A stretch of 64,000 bases of DNA, taken from NCBI GenBank assembly GCA_958407465.1, contig CATYIV010000008.1, positions 8,918 to 72,917 of the forward strand, in the 5' to 3' direction. This document shows, piece by piece, positions 15,401-25,537 of this stretch. A program made the translations under genes and the position numbers. Position 1 is the first letter of the stretch. The number at the start of each line of letters is the position of its first letter. The notes below the pieces were generated by a model, which worked only from the letters and a program-made list of their open reading frames with translations, did no database searches and had not been told where the DNA came from. Source of the DNA: an uncultured Collinsella sp. (lineage in GTDB: Bacteria > Actinomycetota > Coriobacteriia > Coriobacteriales > Coriobacteriaceae).

Positions 15401-16898
15401 CCAGCGTAAGGCGGGCGCCCTCCTCGGCTACGCCAACATCCTCGCAAAGAACCTCGTCAACCTCGTCTACACGCCGATGCTACTGTCCTACGTGGGGCAG
15501 GCGGACTACGGCGTCTTCCAGAGCTCGAACTCCTTTGTCTTCTCGCTGACGCTCCTGTCCTTCGGCTTCTCCGAGGCCTACGTGCGCTTCTACACGCAGA
15601 CGGTGGCGCACGGCGGCGAGCGCGACATCCGGCACCTGAACGGCATGTACCTCACGCTTTACGTCGCCGTCACAGCCGCGGCGGTCGCCCTCGGCATGGG
15701 CTTCTCCGCAAACGCCGGCGCGGTGTTCTCGGCCGGGTTCACCGAGGCGCAGGTCTCGCTCGCCCGGGAGCTGCTCGCCATCATGACGCTCAACGTCGCC
15801 TCGACGTTGTTCACCGTCGTGTTCAATTCCTACATCACGGCGCACGAGCGCTTCGTCTACCAGCAGACCAGGCAGCTCGTCACCACGCTTGCGACGCCGC
15901 TGTGCGCCTGGGCCCTGCTGGCCGCCGGTATGGGGCCCGTGGGCGTTGCCCTAGCACAGCTCGCGGTGAACCTCGTCCTGCTCGCCCTCAACGCGCGCTA
16001 CGCCATCGTCGTGCTGGGCATGCGCTTCGAGCTCAGGGGTGCCGACTGGGGCGTCATGCGCGGCATCGCCGCCTTCAGTGCCTGGATCTTCGGTAACCAG
16101 GTCTGCGAGATGGTCAATCAGAGCGTGCCCAACATCATGCTGGGGGCCATCTCGGGCGCGACTGCGGTATCTCTGTTCGCGGTGGCCGTGAACATCCGCC
16201 AGGTCTTCTACTCGCTCTCCACCACGATGTCGAACGTCTTCATTCCGAAGGTCAACCGCATCGTCGCCACCTCGGACGACAACGCCGAGCTCACTCGCCT
16301 TATGACGCGCGTGGGCCGCTACCAGATGGTACTGTTTTGCTGGGTGTACGGAGGTTTCGCTATTCTCGGGAAGTTTTTCGTGACGAGGTGGGCGGGCCCG
16401 GGCTTCGCCGAGGCCTACTGGCTCGTGCTCGCCATGACGCTACCCGTCATGGTGCCCCTCTGTCAGAACGTCGGCATCGAGATCCAGAGGGCCAAGAACA
16501 TGCACCACGCCAGGAGTCTCGTCTACCTTGCGATGGCGGTCGGGAACGTTGCCTTCACCGCCGCGGCCGCCCCGGCGCTGGGGCCGTGGGCCCCCGCGAT
16601 CGCCTATGTCGTCAGCATCGTGCTCGGCAACGGACTGTGGATGAACTGGTACTACCAGAAGCGGGTCGGTCTCGACATGCTCTTTTTCTGGAAGCGGAAC
16701 CTGCCGGTGCTGCTCGCCTGGGCTGCCGTCACCGTCGCCTGCCTCGCTGGCACGGCGGTCCTGCCCGTCAACGGATGGCCCGCGTTCCTCGAGTGGGGCG
16801 CCGTTTACAGCGCGCTTTTCGCCATAGCCCTTTGGCTCGCCGTCCTAACGAAGGACGAACGTATCGCAGTCGTCTCTCGTCTCCCGTTCCTTAGATAG
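15393..16898 (+). CDS. wzx: Wzx-like oligosaccharide flippase
   Basis: 501 residues with about 12-14 membrane helices of the MOP/polysaccharide-transporter type. It opens GALLGYANILAKNLVNLVYTPMLLSYVG, with GQADYGVFQ in the first loop. It should move the lipid-linked repeat unit across the membrane for polymerisation. A GTG start follows GGAGG (15381-15385). From here to 18124 the DNA is clearly richer in GC than the four preceding genes, marking a mosaic boundary inside the locus. Confidence 0.88.
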   Translation: MASQRKAGALLGYANILAKNLVNLVYTPMLLSYVGQADYGVFQSSNSFVFSLTLLSFGFSEAYVRFYTQTVAHGGERDIRHLNGMYLTLYVAVTAAAVALGMGFSANAGAVFSAGFTEAQVSLARELLAIMTLNVASTLFTVVFNSYITAHERFVYQQTRQLVTTLATPLCAWALLAAGMGPVGVALAQLAVNLVLLALNARYAIVVLGMRFELRGADWGVMRGIAAFSAWIFGNQVCEMVNQSVPNIMLGAISGATAVSLFAVAVNIRQVFYSLSTTMSNVFIPKVNRIVATSDDNAELTRLMTRVGRYQMVLFCWVYGGFAILGKFFVTRWAGPGFAEAYWLVLAMTLPVMVPLCQNVGIEIQRAKNMHHARSLVYLAMAVGNVAFTAAAAPALGPWAPAIAYVVSIVLGNGLWMNWYYQKRVGLDMLFFWKRNLPVLLAWAAVTVACLAGTAVLPVNGWPAFLEWGAVYSALFAIALWLAVLTKDERIAVVSRLPFLR

Positions 16899-16906
16899 GG
16901 TCCATC

Positions 16907-18124
16907 ATGAATGATTCCGAGAAATCCCCGAGGGTCGTCTCGCTTGGCGACCGTTGCTGCGGCTGCGGCGCGTGCGCTGCCCGCTGCCCCAAGTCATGCA
17001 TCTCCATGGAACCCGATGATTGTGGCTTCCTACACCCCACCGTCGACGCCTCCGGGTGCGTAGGCTGCGGGGCGTGCGACGCCGTATGCCCGGCGCTCAA
17101 CGCCCCTGGGGAGGACGGGTGCGAGTTCGCCCTCTGGGCGAAGGCTCATGACGTCGGCTTGCTCGATAGATCGTCGTCGGGCGGCGTGTTCGGTCTACTC
17201 GCCGGTGACGCTCTCTCGCGCGGCGGTGTTGTGGCGGGCGCCGCGTGGACGGACGGTTGCCGCGAGCTTCGTCACGTGCTCGTGGAGGACAGGCCGGCGC
17301 TCGGCGCCGTTATGCGCTCGAAATACGTTCAGAGCGCGGTTGGCCGCGGCGTCTTCGAGGGCGTCCGCGCTGCCCTGCGTGAAGGCAGGCCGGCGCTCTT
17401 TGCCGGTACTGCATGCCAGGTGGCTGGCATGCGCTCATACCTGGGGAAACTCGCCGACTCTGACCTCTTCCTCGGCGTCGACGTCATCTGCCACGGTGTT
17501 CCGTCTCCAGAGCTCTGGTCGCGCTGGGTCGACTACCGTGGTGAGGCCTTCGGGTCGGACGTCTGCGACGTCAATATGCGGAGTAAGACAACCGGATGGT
17601 TGTCTTACTCCGCTATGTACAAGCACATAGCGGAGAAAGACAACACCGGGGACACCGAGTCCCAGATATTCGGCAAAGACTGGTACATGAAAGCGTTTCT
17701 GGCCAATGCGAGCCTTCGTTCGTCCTGTCTGGCATGTCCAGCAAAGCGCTCCAGCGGCGCCGATATCACGCTCGGTGATTTCTGGGGGTTCCAGAATACC
17801 CATCCCGAGGTCGACAACTCCAAGGGCGTATCTGCCGTCCTATGCAATACCGAGAAGGGCGTGCGGGCATTCGAGGCTATTTCTGGGCTTACTGCAAACG
17901 GTCCGGCGACGCTTGATGGGGTAATCGCGGGCAACCCTAGCCTCGTCCATTCTGTCACGCCTTATCCAAAGCGCGACGAGTTCTTGAACGACGTGTCTGC
18001 CGGGCTTTCCATCCCAGATCTCATGGACAAGTGGGATTTCCGTCCCACTCTCTGGCAGCGTGTCCGCGGCAAGCTTGGTGGTATTAAACGACGACTAAAG
18101 AGACTCGTTGGAAGGAGAGCCTAG
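16907..18124 (+). CDS. Coenzyme F420 hydrogenase/dehydrogenase beta-subunit-like ferredoxin protein, second copy
   Basis: 405 residues, paralogous in design to 9564-10691: two ferredoxin clusters (CCGCGACAARCP and CVGCGACDAVCP), SSSGGVFGLLAGD, LFAGTACQVAGMRSYLG, DVICHGVPSPELW, SCLACPAKRSSGADITLGDFWGF and a basic C-terminal tail. Presumed redox partner or reductase for sugar modification; substrate unknown. It carries perfect hairpins at 17411-17432 and 17578-17635. The latter falls at the position equivalent to the hairpins in the first copy (just after the VNMRSK / LDFRKK segment). Confidence 0.82.
   Translation: MNDSEKSPRVVSLGDRCCGCGACAARCPKSCISMEPDDCGFLHPTVDASGCVGCGACDAVCPALNAPGEDGCEFALWAKAHDVGLLDRSSSGGVFGLLAGDALSRGGVVAGAAWTDGCRELRHVLVEDRPALGAVMRSKYVQSAVGRGVFEGVRAALREGRPALFAGTACQVAGMRSYLGKLADSDLFLGVDVICHGVPSPELWSRWVDYRGEAFGSDVCDVNMRSKTTGWLSYSAMYKHIAEKDNTGDTESQIFGKDWYMKAFLANASLRSSCLACPAKRSSGADITLGDFWGFQNTHPEVDNSKGVSAVLCNTEKGVRAFEAISGLTANGPATLDGVIAGNPSLVHSVTPYPKRDEFLNDVSAGLSIPDLMDKWDFRPTLWQRVRGKLGGIKRRLKRLVGRRA
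17411..17432. repeat. Perfect 9-bp hairpin inside the second F420-hydrogenase-beta-like gene
   Basis: GCATGCCAG (17411-17419), GTGG loop, CTGGCATGC (17424-17432), within codons for ACQVAGM. Confidence 0.85.
17578..17635. repeat. Two mutually exclusive perfect hairpins inside the second F420-hydrogenase-beta-like gene
   Basis: Hairpin 1: GCGGAGTAAGACAACC (17578-17593), GGAT loop, exact complement at 17598-17613 (16 bp). Hairpin 2: CTCCGCTATGT (17608-17618), 6-nt loop, ACATAGCGGAG (17625-17635). They share 17608-17613, so the two compete. Confidence 0.93.
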
Positions 18125-19078
18125 ATGGCCAAGGATCGCTACCTTCAAGCTCTTCGTGGGCTTGCGATTTCCGCAGTGGTGCTTATCCACTGTCTTCCTC
18201 AATGTGCCGCGTCGGTCGCCATTCGCCCATTCCTCAACTTTTCTGTTGCGTTGTTCTTGTTTTTATCCGGTGTTCTTACCGACGAGCGCAAATTTAATGC
18301 GGGGGGGTCTTCGACGCCGCATTAGCAAGGTTGCCGGACCTTATGCGTTCTGGAGCGTTATCTATCTTGCGGCGTTTCCCGCCCTTCATGGGCGTCTGGG
18401 TTTCTGGCGTTCGCCGTGGGCTCCGTATCGGCTCAGATGTACTATCTATTGGTCTATTCACAGCTTGTGCTGCTTACTCCGGTACTGTTCAGGCTCCTTT
18501 CACGGTATAGGTTCTTTGTCTATTGTGTGACACCGGCTTGCTTGCTTCTAAGGGAGCTCGCTGCCGTTGCCGGTATCGCATTGCCTCTAATACAGGTTTT
18601 CTGCCCCATGTGGCTCATCTTTTATGTTTTCGGTCTCGACTGGAGGCGTTGGGCTGCGCTCATTGAAGGACGAACCACTCAGCTTGTTGCAGTGCTCTTT
18701 ATATTTTTAATAATTCAGGAGGTCACAGGCTTCTGGTGGTATTTGACTGGCGATTTCAATATGGCCACAACTCAGCTTAAGCTCGGTTCTGCCGCGACCT
18801 CTTTAGCTGTGATCGCGCTTCTTATGGCGGTTCCGGGATCATTCAAGTCGCGATTATCTTCTACTTTGCTTGTTGACCTTGGGAACGCCTCTTTTGGAAT
18901 CTACCTCTGCCATATACTTGTTCTCAAGGCCGTTTGGAAACTGCTTGGATTATTCGTCATTCCACTTGGTGTTTCGACATTTGCTGTTTGGGCGCTAACT
19001 CTTGCCGGATCTTATTCGCTTGTATCACTTTGCGGTCGTTATTTGCCCGAACGAATTCACATCATTGTGGGATTATAA
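18125..19078 (+). pseudogene. Acyltransferase-3 family protein, frameshifted at a G7 tract
   Basis: An OafA-like membrane acyltransferase that would O-acetylate the polysaccharide. The frame starts MAKDRYLQALRGLAISAVVLIHC at 18125 and runs to a G7 tract (18301-18307), after which it stops at a TAG. With six G it would continue as AGGLRRRISKVAGPYAFWSVIYLAAFPA. A second shift near 18390-18400 returns to the first frame, giving AVGSVSAQMYYLLVYSQLVLLTPVL to the end. The two shifts compensate, so the overall span equals about 317 codons, normal length for a short family member. It could be a pseudogene, a phase-off state or two base-calling errors. Confidence 0.8.
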
Positions 19079-19419
19079 ATTGATTTTCGATACTGGCGCT
19101 TTTCATAGCGTTGAAGCAAAGTGAGTCCATTACCAACATTTGGCACGCGATCATCGGTGAAGATACCGGACTTCCTGTTTTCGAACGAGAAGATGACTTT
19201 TTACTCAAAATGGCTGATTGGATTAACCAACCTGAAATAACCGGAATCAATCTCCCTTGGTCGAGCATCGAAAAATGGAAGGGGCAATTCAGGTAGCCAT
19301 ATTCCGCAGTCATTACCTTGCCTATTTCGTTAAGAATGAGGGGGTTTAGCAAAATAGGATACCCAAGTCTTATTTATCACTCGATCTAAAGCGCATTTCG
19401 ATTGTAGAGGACAGATTAA
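19079..19419 (+). other. Gene-poor stretch between the acyltransferase and the rml operon
   Basis: 341 bases. A TTG-started frame at 19111-19296 (61 codons, KQSESITNIWHAIIGEDTG near its start) has protein-like composition but no ribosome site and no match I recognise; it may be the tail of a lost gene. No terminator is evident. The region before rmlA is AT-rich and may hold its promoter. Confidence 0.3.
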
Positions 19420-20319
19420 ATGAAAGGCATCATCCTCGCGGGCGGGTCCGGCACGCGACTGTACCCGCTCACTCTCGTGACCTCCAAGCAGCTGCTGCCG
19501 GTCTACGACAAGCCCATGATCTACTACCCGCTGTCCACCCTCATGCTGGCGGGCATCCGTGACATCCTGGTCATCTCCACGCCGACGGACCTGCCCAACT
19601 TCGAGCGCCTGCTCGGGGACGGCTCGCGCTACGGCGTGAACCTCTCCTACGCCGAGCAGCCGAGCCCCGACGGCCTGGCGCAGGCCTTCACCATCGGCGA
19701 GGAGTTCATCGGCGGCGAGCCCTGCGCGCTCGTGCTGGGCGACAACATCTTCTACGGCAACGGCCTGTCGCGCCACCTGACGCGCGCCGTCCAGAACGCC
19801 GAGTCGGGCCGCGCCACGGTCTTCGGCTACCACGTGGACGACCCCGAGCGCTTCGGCGTCGTGGAGTTCGACGGCGAGGGGAGGGCCGTCTCCATCGAGG
19901 AGAAGCCCGCCGAGCCCAAGAGCTCCTACGCCGTCACCGGCCTGTACTTCTACCCGGGCGACGTCGCCGCCAAGGCGCATAGGGTCGAGCCCTCCGCGCG
20001 CGGCGAGCTGGAGATCACCACGCTTAACCAGATGTACCTGGAGGAGGGGACGCTGTCCGTGGTCACCCTCGGCCGCGGCTACGCGTGGCTGGACACCGGC
20101 ACCATGGAGAGCCTGCACGAGGCCGCGGAGTTCGTCCGCGCCGTGGAGCACTCCCAGGACCTGCCGGTCTCGGTCCCCGAGGAGATCGCCTGGGAGAACG
20201 GCTGGATCACGACCGCCGAGCTGGTGGAGGCCGCCAAGGCCTACGGCAAGTCGGTCTACGGGCAGCACCTGAAGAAGGTCGCCGCCGGCGAGATCGTCAA
20301 CAGCCCGCGCGAGTACTAG
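19420..20319 (+). CDS. rmlA: Glucose-1-phosphate thymidylyltransferase
   Basis: Makes dTDP-glucose from dTTP and glucose-1-phosphate, first step to dTDP-L-rhamnose. 299 residues, the normal length. Opens [18 protein letters not shown] (nucleotide-binding signature), with [29 protein letters not shown] and the sugar-binding VVEFD...SIEEKP region. First of a three-gene rml operon with very high GC, unlike the AT-rich end of the locus just before it. Confidence 0.96.
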   Translation: MKGIILAGGSGTRLYPLTLVTSKQLLPVYDKPMIYYPLSTLMLAGIRDILVISTPTDLPNFERLLGDGSRYGVNLSYAEQPSPDGLAQAFTIGEEFIGGEPCALVLGDNIFYGNGLSRHLTRAVQNAESGRATVFGYHVDDPERFGVVEFDGEGRAVSIEEKPAEPKSSYAVTGLYFYPGDVAAKAHRVEPSARGELEITTLNQMYLEEGTLSVVTLGRGYAWLDTGTMESLHEAAEFVRAVEHSQDLPVSVPEEIAWENGWITTAELVEAAKAYGKSVYGQHLKKVAAGEIVNSPREY

Positions 20320-20326
20320 GAACTGA

Positions 20327-21361
<1,035 letters not shown>

Positions 21362-21373
21362 GAGGGGAGAGAC

Positions 21374-22828
21374 ATGGCAGACATCGCGTTCGAAAAGGAT
21401 CTCTCCGTCGCCGAGACCGGCATCGAGGGCCTCAAGGTCGTCGACCTCGCCGTCCACGGCGACTCGCGCGGCTGGTTCAAGGAGAACTGGCAGCGCGCCA
21501 AGATGACCGCCCTGGGCATCCCCGACCTCAGGGTCGTCCAGAACAACATCTCCTATAACGACAGCCGCGGCGTCACCCGCGGCATCCACGCCGAGCCCTG
21601 GGACAAGTTCATCTCCGTGGCCCGCGGCTCGGTCTTCGGCGCCTGGGTCGACCTGCGCGAGGGAAGCGAGACCTTCGGCAAGGTGTTCACGACCGTTCTG
21701 GATCCCAGCAAGGCCATCTACGTCCCGCGCGGCGTGGGCAACTCCTTCCAGGCCCTGGAGGACGGCACCGCCTACACCTACCTGGTGGACGCCCACTGGT
21801 CGCTGGAGCTCAAGAAGACGTACACGTTCGTGAACCTCGCCGACCCCGAGCTCGCCATCGAGTGGCCGATCCCGCTCGACGAGGCCACCGTCTCCGAGGC
21901 CGACCTCAACCACCCGATGCTCAGGGACGTCGTCCCCATGGCGCCGAAGCGCACCCTCGTCACCGGCTGCAACGGCCAGCTGGGCCGCGCGGTGCGCGCG
22001 CTGGCGGAGGAGCGCGGCGTCGCCAAGGACTTCGACTTCTGCGACATCGACACCTTCGACATGTCCGACCCGGCGGCCTACGCGCAGTACGACTGGTCGC
22101 TCTACGGCGCCGTCATCAACTGCGGCGCCTACACGGCCGTGGATAAAGCAGAGACCCCCGAGGGACGAACCATCGCCTGGAAGGCCAACGCGACCGGCCC
22201 GGCCCTGCTCGCCCGCACCTGCGCCGAGCACGGGATTACGCTCGTCCACGTGTCCTCCGACTACGTCTTCGACGGCACCGCCGAGGTGCACGACGAGGAG
22301 GAGCCCCTCAGCCCGCTGTCCGTCTACGGCCAGACCAAGGCCGCCGGCGACATCGCCGTGGCCGGCTGCCCGCGCCACTACATCATGCGCTCCAGCTGGG
22401 TCATCGGCGAGGGGCACAACTTCGTCAAGACCATGAAGGCGCTCTCAGACCGCGTCGCCGACCCGGACGACAATCTGGACAAGGTCACCGTCGTGGACGA
22501 CCAGCTGGGCCGCCTGACCTTCACGCGCGACATGGCCGCCGCCATCTTCCACGTGCTGGACGCTAAGGCCCCCTACGGCACCTACGGCTGCACCGGCTCG
22601 GGCGCCGTGAGGAGCTGGGCCGACATCGCCCGCGCCGTCTTCGAGGCTGCCAACGGCAACGGGGACAAAGTGGTCCCGGTCAGCACCGCCGACTACTACG
22701 CCAGCGCCGCAGGCCCCATCGCCCCGCGCCCGGTCCACTCCGCGCTCGACCTGTCCAAGCTGGAGTCGGCAGGCTTCCACATGCCCGACTGGGAGGAAGA
22801 GCTGGGGGAGTACCTCAAGACACTCTAG
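21374..22828 (+). CDS. rmlCD: Fused dTDP-4-dehydrorhamnose 3,5-epimerase / dTDP-4-dehydrorhamnose reductase
   Basis: One 484-residue chain carries the last two steps of dTDP-L-rhamnose synthesis. Residues about 1-185 are the RmlC cupin, with DSRGWFKENW, NNISYNDSRGVTRGIHAEPW (catalytic His in RGIH) and YVPRGVGNSFQALED. Residues about 193-484 are the RmlD SDR, with TLVTGCNGQLGRAVRAL, INCGAYTAVDKAE, VHVSSDYVFDGTA, YGQTKAAGD (Y-x3-K) and RSSWVIGEG. The domains are separate proteins in most bacteria; fused forms are known in some Actinobacteria. No frameshift or extra start separates them. Confidence 0.95.
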   Translation: MADIAFEKDLSVAETGIEGLKVVDLAVHGDSRGWFKENWQRAKMTALGIPDLRVVQNNISYNDSRGVTRGIHAEPWDKFISVARGSVFGAWVDLREGSETFGKVFTTVLDPSKAIYVPRGVGNSFQALEDGTAYTYLVDAHWSLELKKTYTFVNLADPELAIEWPIPLDEATVSEADLNHPMLRDVVPMAPKRTLVTGCNGQLGRAVRALAEERGVAKDFDFCDIDTFDMSDPAAYAQYDWSLYGAVINCGAYTAVDKAETPEGRTIAWKANATGPALLARTCAEHGITLVHVSSDYVFDGTAEVHDEEEPLSPLSVYGQTKAAGDIAVAGCPRHYIMRSSWVIGEGHNFVKTMKALSDRVADPDDNLDKVTVVDDQLGRLTFTRDMAAAIFHVLDAKAPYGTYGCTGSGAVRSWADIARAVFEAANGNGDKVVPVSTADYYASAAGPIAPRPVHSALDLSKLESAGFHMPDWEEELGEYLKTL

Positions 22829-22962
22829 TCGCCCTTGAATATGCGAGAGTCAAGTCCGCTGTTCCTTAACGGCGGCCTTTCTTGTGACTAGCGTATAGCT
22901 CTGTGCCGGTAAGAGCGGCAGCGGTCGCCAGGCTAATTGCGAGCCCTGCAGATGCTTCCAGA

Positions 22963-22990
22963 CCCGGCGGCGATTCGATTCGCCGCCGGG
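22963..22990 (+). terminator. GC-rich hairpin downstream of rmlCD
   Basis: CCCGGCGGCGA, 6-nt loop, TCGCCGCCGGG: 11 bp. It is followed only by a weak T-rich stretch, so this is a moderate terminator call. Confidence 0.6.
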
Positions 22991-23134
22991 CCTGTTGCGT
23001 TTTGGGGCTCTGTCGCCGCGTCTTAGCCTATTCCGGCTTCGGCTGCGCGGCGCGGGTATCGCAGAAGACGTGCAGGCAGCGCTTGCAGCCCGGCGTCATC
23101 CCGGCTAGTTCAAGGTTGGATAAATGCTTTTCGT

Positions 23135-23169
23135 GTCCCGCCACGCTTTCCAATGTGGCGGGACTTTTT
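23135..23169 (+). terminator. Rho-independent terminator
   Basis: GTCCCGCCAC, 10-nt loop, GTGGCGGGAC, then five T. Probably shields the island from polysaccharide-operon read-through. Confidence 0.8.
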
Positions 23170-23331
23170 GATTGATAGAGCAACTTTGGTAGAGGCCCCG
23201 TTCTTACTGAATGCTTCGAAGGCAAGAAGAGCTTCCCAGTAGCCATTTCTACTACCGATGAAAGGCATAGAATTTTTTACTTAATCTGAATGTGGGATAA
23301 TTCGACGAAAGGATAGGGTTACGGAGCCGCC

Positions 23332-25260
23332 ATGGACCAGAAATTACAAGCGATGATCGAAGAGCTGCAAGGCGTATGCGGTAAACCCGCCCATGAAGAG
23401 GTTCAGAAGATCCAAAGGTGTCTGCCCGTCCCCAACGACCACGTCATTCTCTGGGCAGACATGATCTCATATGGAGGATACCCTGCCGGAATCGCCCTCA
23501 CCGATCGCGCATTCATATCCAAAGCCCCCAAGAAAGATGTGAAGGCCGCCAACAAAGAAGCCAAAGCAAAAGCGAAGGAAACCGGTGAGAAGGCCCATAA
23601 GCTTAATGCTATCTACCGCATCATCCCATGGGATTTCTTCGATCCCGAGGATTACGACATCCTGGAGCGCAAGGATAAAGGAAATCGAAGATATGCGCTC
23701 AAAGGCAAAGACGAGACCCTCGCTGTATTCGAGAGCAAAGCTATGTACGAAGCGTTCAGAGAGTACCGCTCCGATGCGATAAGGCAAAGAAAAGAAGCGG
23801 AGGAATTGGCCGAGAGGTCGACGATCAGCGCCCTGAACTCCTTCAGCGTCGGGGGCATTATGTTCAATGCAGCCTATGGCGCAGGACAGACGAAGACGGG
23901 CCATGGAATCTACGCGGAGGAAGCCGGCGCGAAGCTTGATTGGATTCACGGCGAGAAGTCAACGGTAGTCGGAAGAGATAACGCCAAGAACGGACCCGAC
24001 AAAATTGTTGGGGCATCCCCGGTGCAGTGCAAGTTCTGCAAAACGGCATACCAAACCGTAGAAGCCTGCTTCAAGAAAACGCCAGCTGGCGCCAAGGAAT
24101 TCAGATACTATGATCTCAACGACAACCCGATGAAGATTGAAGTTCCGAAGGACCAGTACGCGGATGCTGTCGCCTATATGAAAACGCGTATCGAGCAAGG
24201 AACCGTTAAAGGCGTCAACGATCCGGAGGCGGCGCTTGATATCATCCGCAAGAGCAACCTTTCATACCAGCAGGTTCGCAACCTTGCCAAGCCGGGAACA
24301 GTGGAATCGCTCGTCTACGACTTCGCCGAGTCCTCGATAACATGCACTTCCGCCCTGGACATTTCCGCCGTCTGCGCATTTGCCCAAGCACTGTGGAGCA
24401 CCCGAAGTCCAAAAGAGGCGGCAAAGTACGCAATCGTTACGGGCATCAGGGTCTACGGGCTCAGCTTCGCCGGAAGCGTCATTGCCTCCCAGCTGTCCAG
24501 GACCAGCTTGATGAACGCAATAAACCCATTGGCTACGCGTATCACCAAGAGGATAGGATCCAAAGCGGCGCAGGAAATAGTAAACGCATTTCGGGCGATG
24601 GCAGGGAAGAAGGCCATATACGGCGCCGCGGCACAGAAGAGCTTCGCGAAGTTTCTTGGATCGAACCTAATTACCCAGGGGGCTATGTTCGTGGTCTTTA
24701 CCGTACCGGATACGTACGGGCTGATTGAAGGAAGGCTGTCAGGGGCTCAGTATACGAAGAACATAACGTCCCTGCTCGTGTCGTTCGGAAGCACGATTGC
24801 CGGGACGGCGGCGACAGGCGCTATCGCGGGGAAAAAGCTCACCGACAAAGTCGGCAAAAAAGCAGTGCAGGTCATCGGGATGAGCGGAGGCCTGCTGATA
24901 GGGGGCATCGCGGGGGCGGCGACAAAGGCCGTCGGAGACATAATCCGAGAGGACGACGCGCTATGGACGACTCGAATGTTCAACGCTATCTTCGTCAATA
25001 TGGAAATAGAGTATCTCCTAACTGCAGAAGAGCAGGATGCTGTCATATCCCAACTTGACTCCGATAAAAAGAGCCTGAGAAAGCTCCAAGAAAAACTAGT
25101 GAGCTCGAAAGAGCAGGAGAAGGAAATCAGAGATTACCTGCAGCCTCTATTTGAAAAAGCCATGAGATCTCGCAAGAGGGTCACGGAGCGCGATATGAAA
25201 ACGCTGACTGAAAACTTGGTCGAAATACTAAAAGAGGGGGATAGAGAAATTGAAGTGTGA
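23332..25260 (+). CDS. Unrecognised 642-residue protein with PH-like N-terminus and glycine-zipper membrane segments
   Basis: I cannot name this family. Residues about 35-145 look like a bacterial PH-type domain (DHVILWADMISYGGYPAGIAL, a Lys/Ala-rich insert, YRIIPWDFFD). Residues about 195-330 contain HGEKSTVVGRDNAKNGPDKIV, a C-x2-C pair (QCKFCKTAYQ) and PGTVESLVYDFAES. Residues about 345-545 are largely hydrophobic with small-residue repeats (SFGSTIAGTAATGAIAG, SGGLLIGGIAGAATKAVG), as in membrane-inserting or pore-like proteins. The end is a charged coiled coil. The zinc-ribbon gene overlaps its 3' end. Low GC and AGA/AGG use mark it as acquired. A role in defence or inter-bacterial antagonism is only a guess. 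Confidence 0.75.
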   Translation: MDQKLQAMIEELQGVCGKPAHEEVQKIQRCLPVPNDHVILWADMISYGGYPAGIALTDRAFISKAPKKDVKAANKEAKAKAKETGEKAHKLNAIYRIIPWDFFDPEDYDILERKDKGNRRYALKGKDETLAVFESKAMYEAFREYRSDAIRQRKEAEELAERSTISALNSFSVGGIMFNAAYGAGQTKTGHGIYAEEAGAKLDWIHGEKSTVVGRDNAKNGPDKIVGASPVQCKFCKTAYQTVEACFKKTPAGAKEFRYYDLNDNPMKIEVPKDQYADAVAYMKTRIEQGTVKGVNDPEAALDIIRKSNLSYQQVRNLAKPGTVESLVYDFAESSITCTSALDISAVCAFAQALWSTRSPKEAAKYAIVTGIRVYGLSFAGSVIASQLSRTSLMNAINPLATRITKRIGSKAAQEIVNAFRAMAGKKAIYGAAAQKSFAKFLGSNLITQGAMFVVFTVPDTYGLIEGRLSGAQYTKNITSLLVSFGSTIAGTAATGAIAGKKLTDKVGKKAVQVIGMSGGLLIGGIAGAATKAVGDIIREDDALWTTRMFNAIFVNMEIEYLLTAEEQDAVISQLDSDKKSLRKLQEKLVSSKEQEKEIRDYLQPLFEKAMRSRKRVTERDMKTLTENLVEILKEGDREIEV

Positions 25261-25537
25261 TTGCTGCGGCAGAAAGAAAAAACTACTAGAGGCATTCGCC
25301 TCAGTAGACAACGGAGATAAGAAGCTGACTCTCTGCGTCGATTGCAACGATCTGCTTTACAAACTGCGTGATGCCGCAAACGAAGGTGCTGCAAACGAAT
25401 TTCAGAGCATTCAGCAGTCGCTGACCTCGCGAATGGAGGGTGAGGCGTCGAAGGATTTCCAAGCATGGTCAGAGAAATTCATAGCTAAGCAGCATGCAAA
25501 AATTGTTAAAAGCGGAACTGAAGCTCAAGTCGAATAG
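25250..25537 (+). CDS. Small zinc-ribbon protein, unknown function
   Basis: 95 residues. The N-terminus is a four-cysteine ribbon (CDCCGRKKK then LCVDCNDLLYKL) and the rest is a charged helical tail. The TTG start lies inside the last codons of the preceding gene (11-base overlap), so translation is coupled and the products probably act together. No catalytic motif is seen. Confidence 0.65.
   Translation: MKCDCCGRKKKLLEAFASVDNGDKKLTLCVDCNDLLYKLRDAANEGAANEFQSIQQSLTSRMEGEASKDFQAWSEKFIAKQHAKIVKSGTEAQVE

Larger units (their letters stand above)
22829..23331. other. Gene-free boundary between the polysaccharide locus and the accessory island
   Basis: 503 bases with no convincing gene. It contains two strong hairpins, listed separately. 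A likely promoter of the next gene has GATAAT at about 23296-23301, roughly 30 bases before the ATG at 23332. GC falls across this stretch. Confidence 0.5.
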
